Source: Kordia sp050633145
Lineage (GTDB): Bacteria; Bacteroidota; Bacteroidia; Flavobacteriales; Flavobacteriaceae
NCBI RefSeq assembly: GCF_050633145.1
Contig: NZ_JBOEFY010000002.1
Coordinates: 1 to 64,000 of the forward strand
Reading direction: 5' to 3'
Length of the DNA: 64,000 nucleotides
Notes under the pieces: generated by a model
What the model was told of the DNA's origin: nothing
What the model saw: only the letters and a program-made list of their open reading frames with translations
The model's database searches: none
In this document: one piece after another, positions 44,184 to 53,769 of the stretch
Layout: the number at the start of each line of letters is the position of its first letter
How positions within the stretch are numbered: position 1 is the first letter of the stretch
Program-made: the position numbers and the translations under genes

Positions 44184-44996
44184 TTATAATTGATATGTAA
44201 AACCTGCATGATACGCAAACCCTTGAAATACATTTCTTCCTGAGATAGTATAGGAAGGTGCGATATATATTCCTGATTTGTTGGATAGTGGAAAGTGATA
44301 TGTTCCTCCTACTTTGTGATACGTAACACCAAATTCTTTAAAGTTTTGTGGTCTTGGTGTGCCACGATAGTCAATTCCGCCAAAAGCGTATTGAAAGTCA
44401 TACCAAAAATCGAAATAGCTTTTGTTACTGGCTTTTCCAAATTTGAATGTAAACGGAAAGCTATTCGGAACTTCTTCAAATTTAAAAGAGAAACCACTTT
44501 GCACATTGGCAAACCAACCTGATTGTTTTTGGTAATGCACTAACGCACGTGTTTCTAAAATTTTAGCTTGTTGTCCTAAATCATTTAATCCACCAATACG
44601 ATAATCGCTTACATTGGAAGAAAACCCTGCAGCGAACGATAGTTCTAGTTTTCCTTTTTTGTATTGTGTTTCTGTAGCTTTGTACTTGATGAAGATTTGC
44701 GCATCTTGCAATCCATTTTGCTTATTGCTTGATAAATACGGCAATGAAGCTTGCACATTCAATCGATTGTTGATTCCATAGATTCCAAATATAGAAACAC
44801 TGTATAGATTTCGACTGAGATCGCTTTTTTCTCTTCCGATGAAATAGTTTTTAGAATCTTCAAATCCTGCACCCAATACGAGCGTAGCGTCTCCTTTTTT
44901 ATTGTAGAATCCACTTATAGCTCCTTGCGCCATTCCATTATAAGAACAACAGAGAATGCCGATAAAGATGCAAAATTGTATAAAATATTTGTGCAT
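44184..44996 (-). CDS. Outer-membrane beta-barrel-like protein
   Basis: A 270-residue protein with a signal peptide (FCIFIGILCCSYNGMAQ, cleavage near residue 23). The mature part has alternating hydrophobic strands and aromatic girdles ('NRLNVQASLPYLSS', 'GKLELSFAAGFSSNV', 'SGWFANVQSGFSFKFE') and ends in 'YHAGFTYQL', as in transporter-like OmpL or MetA-pathway type barrels. The C-terminal Leu instead of Phe is less usual. No specific family recognised. It sits between the TPR and amidinotransferase-like genes, co-oriented. Confidence 0.65.
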   Translation of the reverse strand: MHKYFIQFCIFIGILCCSYNGMAQGAISGFYNKKGDATLVLGAGFEDSKNYFIGREKSDLSRNLYSVSIFGIYGINNRLNVQASLPYLSSNKQNGLQDAQIFIKYKATETQYKKGKLELSFAAGFSSNVSDYRIGGLNDLGQQAKILETRALVHYQKQSGWFANVQSGFSFKFEEVPNSFPFTFKFGKASNKSYFDFWYDFQYAFGGIDYRGTPRPQNFKEFGVTYHKVGGTYHFPLSNKSGIYIAPSYTISGRNVFQGFAYHAGFTYQL

Positions 44997-45037
44997 AGAC
45001 CAATTTTTGAATGTTAGTCTACAGATAAAAAGAAACC

Positions 45038-45955
45038 TTACTTCGCTCTGATTAATGGCATTGTGCTGCAGCGCAATAACCCTTCTTGCTTTGCGATTTC
45101 TGCGTACGGTACTTTTTCAACTGTAATTCCTTTAGATGCTAACCACGTGTTTAAGCGTGTAAAGTTTTGTTCGGAAATAACTACTTCTTCAGAAATGGAA
45201 AACACATTGCTATTCATGTTGTACATTTCTTCTTTCGTAATTTCGAAGATATTTTCTTTCCCAAAAAAATTAACCAACCATTCATATTCATCTTCTACTA
45301 AGAAACCATTTTTATGCAAGATAGCTTTGTCTTTACCTACTGGTTGAAAACAACAATCTAAGTGTAATGCATTGTCTTTTGGTTCTGTATTTGACTTACG
45401 AAGTTCGAATGATTTAACTATTTTGTTTGGAAATAATTCTTGTAGTGTAATCACTGCATCCGTATTGGTACGAGCAGTAATGTAATCTGGGTAATCTTCT
45501 CCCGAATATGTTCCAACAAATATATAATCGCCCCAAGGCATTACATCGCCACCTTCTACATGTACTTCTTCTGGCAATGTGATTACATTTTCTGGATTAA
45601 TTTGATCAATTACGTGTTGAATTGCATCTATTTCACGATCACGATCTGGTAAAATGTTCGACTTGATAAATTTGTCTTCAATTACAAAAGCAATGTCTCT
45701 TGAAAAAATTTGATTGTAGTCTTGAATAATTTTTGGTCTAAATACTTTGACATCATATTTTTCAAAAACCGCAGCCACTGCTTCCATTTCGGAAGTCATA
45801 TCTTTTTCTAAAGGATATGTTCCTGCCAGTACGTGTTGTTTCGATTTTGGGTCGTAACAGTCTTCTGCTTTTGGTGTAGGACCACAACTTTCGGCAGTTC
45901 CAAGAACAACTGCTTTTAGTCTAGAAGTTTCGTCGTTTACGTATAATTCTAACAT
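45038..45955 (-). CDS. Amidinotransferase-superfamily hydrolase (DDAH/ADI-like)
   Basis: A 305-residue guanidino-modifying superfamily enzyme. I chose the ATG at 45955 (MLELYVNDETSRLKAVVLG), since a longer frame would run into the gltA terminator. Motifs: 'IFSRDIAFVIED' (about 75-87), 'EVHVEGGDVMPWGDYIFVG' (about 135-153) with the Glu-Gly-Gly-Asp of this fold, 'NALHLDCCFQPVG' with the catalytic His (about 202-214), and 'EGLLRCSTMPLIR' with the catalytic Cys at the C-terminus. It might be a dimethylarginine dimethylaminohydrolase, arginine deiminase or amidinotransferase; the sequence alone does not decide. A CtlX-like relative lies downstream. Confidence 0.85.
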   Translation of the reverse strand: MLELYVNDETSRLKAVVLGTAESCGPTPKAEDCYDPKSKQHVLAGTYPLEKDMTSEMEAVAAVFEKYDVKVFRPKIIQDYNQIFSRDIAFVIEDKFIKSNILPDRDREIDAIQHVIDQINPENVITLPEEVHVEGGDVMPWGDYIFVGTYSGEDYPDYITARTNTDAVITLQELFPNKIVKSFELRKSNTEPKDNALHLDCCFQPVGKDKAILHKNGFLVEDEYEWLVNFFGKENIFEITKEEMYNMNSNVFSISEEVVISEQNFTRLNTWLASKGITVEKVPYAEIAKQEGLLRCSTMPLIRAK

Positions 45956-45983
45956 GTAATTCGGGGGTATTTTTATATAGTAA

Positions 45984-46018
45984 AAAAGCTTCACAGGTTT
46001 TGAACCTATGAAGCTTTT
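45984..46018 (-). terminator. gltA terminator
   Basis: AAAAGCTTCA (45984-45993) plus AGGTT pair with AACCT plus GAAGCTTTT (46009-46018) around TTG, with a small internal mismatch. On the minus strand T follows. It begins 16 bases past the gltA stop codon. Confidence 0.85.
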
Positions 46019-46034
46019 GAATGTTTTTTATATA

Positions 46035-47324
46035 TTATCTTTTAGAGATTTCTTTAAATTCTCTATAGTTTTCTCCAATGTATATTTGACGTGGACGACC
46101 AATTGGCTCTTTGCGTAGGCGCATTTCTCTCCATTGTGCAATCCATCCAGGTAAACGACCTAAAGCAAACATTACCGTAAACATTTCAGTAGGAATTCCC
46201 ATGGCTCTGTAAATAATTCCAGAATAGAAATCTACATTTGGATATAGTTTTCTGTCTACAAAGTACGGATCTTCTAATGCTTCTTTTTCAAGTCCTTTTG
46301 CAATGTCTAAGATTGGATCTTGAACTCCTAAATCTGCTAGCACCTCATCTGCCGCTTTTTTAATGATTGTTGCTCTTGGATCAAAATTTTTGTAAACTCT
46401 ATGTCCAAATCCCATTAAACGGAAAGGATCACTTTTATCTTTTGCTTTTGCCATGTATTTTTTAGTGTCTCCACCATCTTGACGAATAGCTTCTAACATT
46501 TCTAATACGGCTTGGTTTGCTCCTCCGTGTAATGGTCCCCAAAGTGCAGAGATTCCAGCTGCTAGTGAAGCAAATAATCCAGCATGTGATGAACCTACAA
46601 TACGTACAGTAGATGTAGAACAGTTTTGCTCATGATCTGCATGTAAGATTAGTAATTGATCTAATGCATTTACTACTATTGGATTTAACGTATACTCTTC
46701 ATGTGGTTGTTTAAACATCATTTTTAATACATTTTCAACGTATCCAAGTGATGAATCACCATAATCTAATGGTAAACCTTGTTTTTTACGCATTGTCCAA
46801 GCTACCAACACAGGGAATTTTCCTAGTATTTTTACAATAGCATGATACATTTCTTCTTCCGAATCAACATTTACCGATGATGGATTGAAGGCTGTTAATG
46901 CGTTTGTAAGTGATGCCAAAACACCCATTGGATGTGCTGACTTTGGAAAAGCATCTATTATTTTTTTGATATCATCATCAACAACAGATTGTGCTTTGAT
47001 GTCTTTGTGGAATTTTGCCAGTTGCTCTCCAGTTGGTAACTCACCAAAAATTAATGAGTATGCAACTTCTAGAAAGTCTGCTTTTTCAGCTAAGTCTTCG
47101 ATAGCATAACCTCGGTAGCGAAGAATACCTTTTTCTCCATTTAAAAAAGTGATACCACTTTGGCAAGAACCTGTGTTTTTGTATCCTGGATCGATGGTAA
47201 TAACGCCTCCTGTAGCGCCTCTCAATTTTTTAATATCAATAGCGATTTCATTTTCAGTTCCTTCGATTATTGGAAACTCATGTTTCTCACCATTAATTTC
47301 TAACGTAGCTATGTTATCTGACAT
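46035..47324 (-). CDS. gltA: Citrate synthase
   Basis: Type II citrate synthase, 429 residues, condenses acetyl-CoA and oxaloacetate to citrate in the TCA cycle. Landmarks: 'GVITIDPGYKNTGSCQSGITFLNGEKGILRYRGY' type N-terminus, catalytic His near residue 268 ('ALWGPLHGGANQAVLEML'), His near 307 ('MGFGHRVYKNFDPRA'), catalytic Asp near 366 ('NVDFYSGIIYRAMG') and the C-terminal 'GRPRQIYIGENYREF'. All active-site residues look intact. The 5' region has TAATTTAG, a near -7 match. It is the first of the minus-strand run that ends at the DUF418 gene but has its own terminator. Confidence 0.98.
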   Translation of the reverse strand: MSDNIATLEINGEKHEFPIIEGTENEIAIDIKKLRGATGGVITIDPGYKNTGSCQSGITFLNGEKGILRYRGYAIEDLAEKADFLEVAYSLIFGELPTGEQLAKFHKDIKAQSVVDDDIKKIIDAFPKSAHPMGVLASLTNALTAFNPSSVNVDSEEEMYHAIVKILGKFPVLVAWTMRKKQGLPLDYGDSSLGYVENVLKMMFKQPHEEYTLNPIVVNALDQLLILHADHEQNCSTSTVRIVGSSHAGLFASLAAGISALWGPLHGGANQAVLEMLEAIRQDGGDTKKYMAKAKDKSDPFRLMGFGHRVYKNFDPRATIIKKAADEVLADLGVQDPILDIAKGLEKEALEDPYFVDRKLYPNVDFYSGIIYRAMGIPTEMFTVMFALGRLPGWIAQWREMRLRKEPIGRPRQIYIGENYREFKEISKR

Positions 47325-47444
47325 ATTTTCTATAAGAATTTTTATTTTTTATCTGGTTTGCTAAATTACAAAATCTGTCGCGATTTATGAAAATACTTTA
47401 CAAAGGATTTAACAATTTAGATATCATTAAAATTTATACTAAAA

Positions 47445-47480
47445 CAAAAGCGATTATTATGAATTTAATAATCGCTTTTG
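47445..47480 (-). terminator. Terminator of giant LRR gene
   Basis: A perfect 15-bp stem: CAAAAGCGATTATTA (47445-47459) and its complement (47466-47480), flanked by A and T tracts, 31 bases after the stop codon of the minus-strand LRR gene. Confidence 0.9.
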
Positions 47481-47510
47481 AATGCTAAAAAATGCCGTGT
47501 TTTTTATTTT

Positions 47511-50500
47511 CTATTCACTTTGAGGTAATTGTTCTGTGATTTGATATGTACTAAAGTTTAGAAAGTTTCCTGGATGTGCAAATATGTTTTGTAGAATGAA
47601 TGGCGTATCAGGATTTGTCCCTGCATATTGTACACTACCGTCCATATTAACATCGTTTGTATCGTAACCAGAAACTACATAAGTTGGGAAATTTAGGAAG
47701 TTATCAGGATTATTTAACACCGTTGAAAGAATGGTTGGTACATCAGGATTGGTTCCAGAGTATTGCACTACGTTATCTCCATTTACATTTCCACACCACA
47801 TTGCTACACTATTTGCTGGCATTCCAAAAGTCGTTTGAGCATTTGTACCATAGGTTATTTGGTTGTTACCATCGGTAAAATCTACAGCAGTGACAGTAGT
47901 AGACAATGCCAACGCACTGTTTGACATGATTCCTAAGTGATTTCGGTGTTTTATTACAATATGATAATCGCCTGCATCTTGATTGAAACTTACAGGAGTT
48001 GAAGCATCATCTGCAGTAGCATCTACAATATCTCCATCGCGTTGTAATATTGCTGATTTCCCTTCAATGATCGTTGTAGGGTTTGTAGCATCTCTAAGTT
48101 CTATCCAAATCCAATCGACTACCTTGTCTTGTCCTGTGGCTAGAAATACATTATCTGATGCTCCTATTCCGTCTGTATACGGACTACTGATTGAAGAAAC
48201 AAGGTTATTGTCATTCAAATCTGTTCGCATGGAACCATCTGTATGTTGAAGCATTGCTCCTTGTAAATATACTTTTGCTGCTACTTGAATAGGATCGCCA
48301 CAAAATTCACTGAAACTTGTTGTTCCTTCAATGATTGTCCAATTGGTTGTACTGTATGCTGCATCATCAACTTGAACACAGAATAAATCTACATTACCAA
48401 GAGTGATGAAGGTTGTAACATTCATGTTGTTTCCATTTTTCACATTCAGTCCAACTAAAGCAGCATTATCCGCAATGAGATAGTTTAGGTTGGTGTTGTT
48501 GCTTAAGTCTAATTCTCCTAAGAAATTTAATCCACAGTTTAAGATTTCTAACGCTGCAAAGTCTTCAATTCCTGTTAGGTCAAAAATACTAAGGTTACGA
48601 ACATTTAGATCATTTACTGTGTTGATGTTGCTTGTTACTACATAATCATCTAATACAGTGTCTAAACCTAAGTCTATTAGTGCTTGCTCAAAGTTATCAT
48701 CTGGCACATAAGTTAGTCCTGGTGAAGATGTTGTTGATACACAAACATCAAAGGTTTCCGTTGAGTTAGCTACATCTGTATATACTTGAACGAAATATTT
48801 GTTTCCGATTGTTAAATTTGTTGCTTGTCCTTCTGTTGAGTCTGTACAGTAAATTGCATCTGTAATGTTTCCGCAGGTATACGTTTGTGCATCGATTACT
48901 GCATGAAATACTCTTGAGTTGCTTCCTGAAGTGTTTAGTATTTTGACATTGTGCGTCGTTTCTGTGGCAACGAAACTATACCAAACATCTGAAAAATCCG
49001 TATTCCCGAAACACTGAAATACATTAGAGTCTGATGCTTGAAGTAATGTTCCTGCAACAGTAGTGTTACAGAGCACATTGCTTATTGGAATGTCAATTGC
49101 ATCTACACATTCATCATTTTCAAGAAAACCACAATCAATACTGAAGTTTGTTCCTGTATCTACATTTCCCCAATTGGCAGTACTGTATGCAACATCATCT
49201 ACTTGAACACATGTTAAACTTGGTGTGCTGATAGTAAAGAAAAATTGAATATTTGCATTGTTACCGTTTTGAATATTGACTCCTGTTAAGTCACTACAAT
49301 TACTAACATATAGACTTTCAAATATTGGATTGTTTGATACGTCTATCTTTTTTATTGGAGTTCCTACAAGACTTAATATTTTTAAGTTTAAGTTGTTCGA
49401 TACATTTAATGTTGTTATAGGACAACTCGCAGCAGATATTGTTTCTAGATTTGAATTGTTTGCTACATCTAGACTTGATATTTGGGTAAAGTTTAAGTTT
49501 AATGTGATTAAGTTTGGATTTGCAGACACATCTAGATTTGCTAGTTGCGTGTTTTGCACTAGGTTTAAGTTTTCTAGTGTTGCATTTTGTGACACATCAA
49601 TTGCCGTTAATTGGTTTGATTGAAAGCTTGCGCTGATAAGTGCAGAATTTTGCGTAATATCTATTGTTGTGAGTGAATTACTTTCAATCGATAGAAATTG
49701 TAATGCTGGATTTTGAGTTAAATCTATTGTAGTAAGAGACGTATTATTTGCATTTAAAAGTTCTAACGCTGGGTTTTGAGTTAGATTTAAACTTCCTAAT
49801 GGATTATTAAAAACATATAATTCTTCTAAAGCGGTAAATCCTTGAATTCCTGTTAAGTCTGCTATATTTTTATCATTAATACTTAAAGATGTAATGGTAT
49901 TAATGTTGCTTGCCAAGACATAATCATCAATTGTATTGTCATATCCTAGATCGATTAGTGCTTGCTCAAAATTATCATCTGGCACATATACAAGTGTTGG
50001 ACAACTTGTACTAAAGTTGACACCTGTATCTACACTTGTCCAATTGGCAGTACTATACGCTACATTATCTACTTGAATACAGCTTAGATTTGGTGTATCT
50101 GTAGCTAGAAACAGGCTTACATTTGCATTGTTTCCATTTTGCATATTTAGATTTGCAAGCAACGGACTGTTTCTACAAGATATTGATTCAAATACTGGGT
50201 TTCCAGACACGTCAACGCTTGTCACTAAACTTTGTGCGACACTTAAGTGTGTTAAAGCCAAGTTTGTCGTGACATCAATTTCAGTTACTGGACAATTAAC
50301 AAATGATAACCTTTCTAAATCTGGATTGCTTGATACATCTATTGTTGAGACTTGTGTAAAACTTACATTTAAGGTTTTTAGGTTTGGATTGTTTGATACG
50401 TCTATGCTTGGTATTTGCGGATTACTAAAAACTCCTAAGTCTTCTAGCATCGTATTTTGAGATACGTCAATAGCTGTTAATTGATTGCTTGAAAAGTATG

Positions 50501-53315
50501 CTTGTTCCAATGCAGGGTTTTGTGATAAATCGATTGTTGTTAATGAGTTATTGTTTGCAGAAACATATCGCAATAGTGGATTTTGAGTAACGTTTAATGT
50601 TGAAAGATTATTCCCTGTTATAGCTATATGCGTTAATGCTCCATTTTGTGTTACATCTATTGATGAAAGCGAATTGTTTTCTACAAACAGTAATTTTAAA
50701 AGTGAATTTTGAGTAACATCTAATGTCGTCAGAGAATTTCCGGCAATATATAATGTTTCTAAAAGTGGGTTTTGAGTAACATCTAATGTTGTCATCGTAT
50801 TACTTTCAGCAAAGAACGTTTTTAAAAGCGGGTTTTGTGTTAGGTTTACCGTTGTAGAAATATTATTTTGATCAATATATAATTCTTCCAATGCAGCAAA
50901 TGCCTCAATACCAGTTAAGTCAACTATATTTTTATTTACCACATCTAATGTAGTCACTGTATTTACATTTGCGCGTAACACCAAATCGTCTAATACAGTG
51001 TCATATCCTAAATCGATCAGTGCTTGTTCAAAATTGTCATCTGGCACATATACTTGATTTGCTGGAACAACTGGCGACACACAGATATCAAATATTGTAT
51101 TTGCATTGGCTTCATGCGAATATACTTGTACATAGTACGTATTTCCTACTGTTAATCCAGTTGCTGTATCTTCTAATGCATCTGTACAATAGATAGCATT
51201 TGTAATGTTTCCGCAGTTGTAGGTTTGTGCATCAATTACTGTATGCCATAAAAAATCTGGCGAACCTGTTAGGTTTTGCAACTTTACAACATGACTTGTT
51301 TCCGTAGCTATAAAGCTAAACCATACATCTGAGAAGTTTGCATCATCACCAAAGCAATGCAACGAATTTGAATCGGTAGCATCTTGCATTGTAGCAGCAA
51401 CTACATTATCACAAGAAACACTACTGATAGGAATATTTATTGCATTTACACATTCGTCATTTACACCAGCTGCACAAAAAGTGCTGAAATTTATACCTGT
51501 ATCAACAAATGTCCAATTTGTTGTACTATATGCAACATCATCTACTTGCACACATTCTAGATTTGGTGTGTTTCTAGTGTAGAAAAATCTAAAGTTGGTA
51601 TTGTTTCCATTTTGAACATTTATGTTCGTTAAAGCTGTTGTGTTTTCAGCAAATAAAGCATCGAAGGCTGGATGATTTGATAGATTGATATCTTGAATTT
51701 GTGTTCCAGAAATATTTAAAAACTCCAACGCTAAGTTTGTAGAAATATCTACCGTTGCAATAGGGCAATTGGCCAAGAATAACTCTTGTAGATTTGGATT
51801 ATTTGTAAGATCAAGCGTAGATACTTGTGTTGAAGTAAGTCCTAATTCTTCTAAGTTGATATTTGTTGAAACATTTATAGTTGATATTTGAGTATTAAAT
51901 ATGACACTTAACTCTTTTAATGCAATGTTTTGAGATACATCAATAGCAGTTAATTGGCAATGTTGAAAGTTTGCTTTTTCTAATGCTACATTTTGAGTTA
52001 AGTCTATGGTTGTTATCGGATTGCTCCAAATTTGCAAATCAACTAAAGCGGTGTTTTGTGTAAGATCAATTGTACTTATGTTATTACCATTGATTTCAAA
52101 GACTTCTAAAGCGGTGTTTTGTGTTACATCTACACTTGATATTTGGTTTCCGTACGCATATAAAAATCGCAATGCTGTAAAATCTTCTATTCCTGTTAAA
52201 TCGGCAACATTGCTGTTTGAAATATCTACAGCAGTGATCGTATTAATATTAGCCGTTACAACATAATCATCTAATACATCATCTAGACCTCTGTCAATTA
52301 AGTTTTGCTCAAAATTGTTATCTGGAATATAGGTTACAGCATCACAAAACACTTCAAAAGTTACTCCTGTATCAATACTTGACCAATTTTCAGTACTGTA
52401 AGTTGGATTGTCAACTTCTATACATGTTAAGTTTGAATTTCCACTAGCACTGAATGCAATAAAGTTTGCGTTGTTTCCATTTTTCACATTCAACATTGTG
52501 AGTTGATTGTTATTACATAACAATAGATTTAGATTCGGCAAATTTATAAGATTCAATGTCGCAATTGAATTATAAGAACAGTTTAGTGTTGTAATTCCTG
52601 TATTTGCAGATACATCTAATGCTGTTAAATTGTTATTGCTACAGTTTAGTGTTTGTAAGGAAGTAAAAAATTCAATTCCTGTTAAATCTGATATACTTTT
52701 GTTGCTTAAGTTTAAAGCTGTTACTTGATCGAGTGCTGCTGGAAAAATATACCCATCTACAGGTCCAGTATCTAATCCAGCATCTATTAATGCTTGTTCA
52801 AAATTGGAATCAGGGATTTCCTCTGCTCCTACTGGTATACAAGACACTGTTAAATCAACAGCACCAATACTTGCAGGTCCATATCCTGTAATAGTGATGT
52901 AATACGTTGTTGTTCCATCAGATTCAAAAGTTCCGTACGAACGATATCCTGGTCCACATTGATCGGCATTGTCATCATTTGCGGCAACTAATGTTAAATT
53001 TCCTGAAGTTCCTGTATATACCAGATAAGAAGTATCATACCCTGAAGCACATAAATCTAGGGTTACAATTTCTGCTATTCCAGAACCTGTGTAAGAGTAC
53101 CAAATATTTGGTGCATCTAAATCGACAGCTGGACTTACAGAATCTGGTGCATTGTCTTCATCTATAGTTGTTTCTACTGTGCTTGCTGTATAATTATTAC
53201 CACAAGTTATTGGGATAGCATTTGCAAAATTGTCATTTGCAGGAGCTGCTATTTCTGTATTTGCCCAAAGAATGTTATTAATAATTAGAAAAGTTAATAG
53301 TAATTTCTGTTTCAT
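47511..53315 (-). CDS. Giant secreted leucine-rich-repeat protein (paralog 1)
   Basis: A 1934-residue secreted mosaic. After the signal peptide (residues 1-19) comes a PPC-like jelly roll (about 24-160), followed by LRR blocks, each opened by 'YVPDDNFEQALIDLGxD' and 'LxxNINTVTxLNIxNxxIxDLTGIExFxAL', then 21-residue repeats of the type 'LTTIDVTQNPLLxxLxxxxN'. Blocks run about 165-600, 738-1310 and 1450-1570. Between them stand two 120-residue modules beginning 'NDECVNAINIPIS' (about 605 and 1320). The last ~360 residues contain 'DYHIVIKHRNHLGIMSNSA' and two dockerin-like DxNxDG motifs ('NVNGDN' and 'DVNMDG'). No standard T9SS tail is evident. Likely cell-surface adhesin or interaction protein. 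Confidence 0.85.
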   Translation of the reverse strand: MKQKLLLTFLIINNILWANTEIAAPANDNFANAIPITCGNNYTASTVETTIDEDNAPDSVSPAVDLDAPNIWYSYTGSGIAEIVTLDLCASGYDTSYLVYTGTSGNLTLVAANDDNADQCGPGYRSYGTFESDGTTTYYITITGYGPASIGAVDLTVSCIPVGAEEIPDSNFEQALIDAGLDTGPVDGYIFPAALDQVTALNLSNKSISDLTGIEFFTSLQTLNCSNNNLTALDVSANTGITTLNCSYNSIATLNLINLPNLNLLLCNNNQLTMLNVKNGNNANFIAFSASGNSNLTCIEVDNPTYSTENWSSIDTGVTFEVFCDAVTYIPDNNFEQNLIDRGLDDVLDDYVVTANINTITAVDISNSNVADLTGIEDFTALRFLYAYGNQISSVDVTQNTALEVFEINGNNISTIDLTQNTALVDLQIWSNPITTIDLTQNVALEKANFQHCQLTAIDVSQNIALKELSVIFNTQISTINVSTNINLEELGLTSTQVSTLDLTNNPNLQELFLANCPIATVDISTNLALEFLNISGTQIQDINLSNHPAFDALFAENTTALTNINVQNGNNTNFRFFYTRNTPNLECVQVDDVAYSTTNWTFVDTGINFSTFCAAGVNDECVNAINIPISSVSCDNVVAATMQDATDSNSLHCFGDDANFSDVWFSFIATETSHVVKLQNLTGSPDFLWHTVIDAQTYNCGNITNAIYCTDALEDTATGLTVGNTYYVQVYSHEANANTIFDICVSPVVPANQVYVPDDNFEQALIDLGYDTVLDDLVLRANVNTVTTLDVVNKNIVDLTGIEAFAALEELYIDQNNISTTVNLTQNPLLKTFFAESNTMTTLDVTQNPLLETLYIAGNSLTTLDVTQNSLLKLLFVENNSLSSIDVTQNGALTHIAITGNNLSTLNVTQNPLLRYVSANNNSLTTIDLSQNPALEQAYFSSNQLTAIDVSQNTMLEDLGVFSNPQIPSIDVSNNPNLKTLNVSFTQVSTIDVSSNPDLERLSFVNCPVTEIDVTTNLALTHLSVAQSLVTSVDVSGNPVFESISCRNSPLLANLNMQNGNNANVSLFLATDTPNLSCIQVDNVAYSTANWTSVDTGVNFSTSCPTLVYVPDDNFEQALIDLGYDNTIDDYVLASNINTITSLSINDKNIADLTGIQGFTALEELYVFNNPLGSLNLTQNPALELLNANNTSLTTIDLTQNPALQFLSIESNSLTTIDITQNSALISASFQSNQLTAIDVSQNATLENLNLVQNTQLANLDVSANPNLITLNLNFTQISSLDVANNSNLETISAASCPITTLNVSNNLNLKILSLVGTPIKKIDVSNNPIFESLYVSNCSDLTGVNIQNGNNANIQFFFTISTPSLTCVQVDDVAYSTANWGNVDTGTNFSIDCGFLENDECVDAIDIPISNVLCNTTVAGTLLQASDSNVFQCFGNTDFSDVWYSFVATETTHNVKILNTSGSNSRVFHAVIDAQTYTCGNITDAIYCTDSTEGQATNLTIGNKYFVQVYTDVANSTETFDVCVSTTSSPGLTYVPDDNFEQALIDLGLDTVLDDYVVTSNINTVNDLNVRNLSIFDLTGIEDFAALEILNCGLNFLGELDLSNNTNLNYLIADNAALVGLNVKNGNNMNVTTFITLGNVDLFCVQVDDAAYSTTNWTIIEGTTSFSEFCGDPIQVAAKVYLQGAMLQHTDGSMRTDLNDNNLVSSISSPYTDGIGASDNVFLATGQDKVVDWIWIELRDATNPTTIIEGKSAILQRDGDIVDATADDASTPVSFNQDAGDYHIVIKHRNHLGIMSNSALALSTTVTAVDFTDGNNQITYGTNAQTTFGMPANSVAMWCGNVNGDNVVQYSGTNPDVPTILSTVLNNPDNFLNFPTYVVSGYDTNDVNMDGSVQYAGTNPDTPFILQNIFAHPGNFLNFSTYQITEQLPQSE

Positions 53316-53769
53316 ATTTTTAAATCAATTGAGAATGTTTTGTAACGCGTTTAATCTATATGTCATTTTTTAATCTTCGTAACCTAAAACTTTAGGTTCT
53401 TTTTAAAGAATGTTTTGCTATTAGCGATCTGTTTTAACATATTTCAGATTAGATCTGTGCTAAAAGGTTTAATTTAGGTGTCCTTAAAATTCAAGTAAAA
53501 ACAAACTAGGAAAGCGTTTACTAATACCGTTATATAGTAAATTTTGCTACTTACTATATAATAAAGTCAATTAAAAGATTGTATTGGTTAGCGGGGAAAT
53601 TGCTTTTGCGAAAATACTTAAATGAATTTTATTTTTGGGATTAAAAATCTTAAATCCATCGATATTTATAAATAACGATTGTTAAAATTGTATGGTGATT
53701 ATTTTAAAGCTTTTAAAACCTCATCTTGAGCTTAAACAAACACATCATTAAAGTGATTTTTTTATTCTT
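53316..53769. other. Gap between the two LRR genes
   Basis: No gene in these 454 bases. Two hairpins are visible: AACCTAAA-AC-TTTAGGTT at 53381-53398 and TTATATAGTAA / TTACTATATAA at 53530-53540 and 53551-53561. A 22-base sequence at 53615-53636 recurs exactly upstream of the second LRR gene. The 5' region of paralog 1 and the 3' end of paralog 2 lie here. Confidence 0.7.
53615..53636. repeat. 22-base sequence shared by both LRR upstream regions
   Basis: The same 22 bases (TACTTAAATG, then AATTTTATTTTT) occur at 53615-53636 and 58101-58122, about 300 and 153 bases before the two LRR start codons, in the same orientation. It is either a conserved control site or a relic of the gene duplication. 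Confidence 0.7.

Noticed and set aside
45956..45994. N-terminal extension of the DDAH-like enzyme
   Set aside because: The extension is encoded by the gltA terminator stem, and homologous proteins start at the MLELYVNDE position.
47511..53315. Regular DNA periodicity of about 63 bases, possibly a CRISPR or satellite array
   Set aside because: The period equals 21 codons and follows the protein LRR repeat in frame; units differ freely at silent sites.
53381..53398. Perfect hairpin as terminator of LRR paralog 2
   Set aside because: It lies more than 370 bases beyond the stop codon and has its T run on the wrong strand for that gene.
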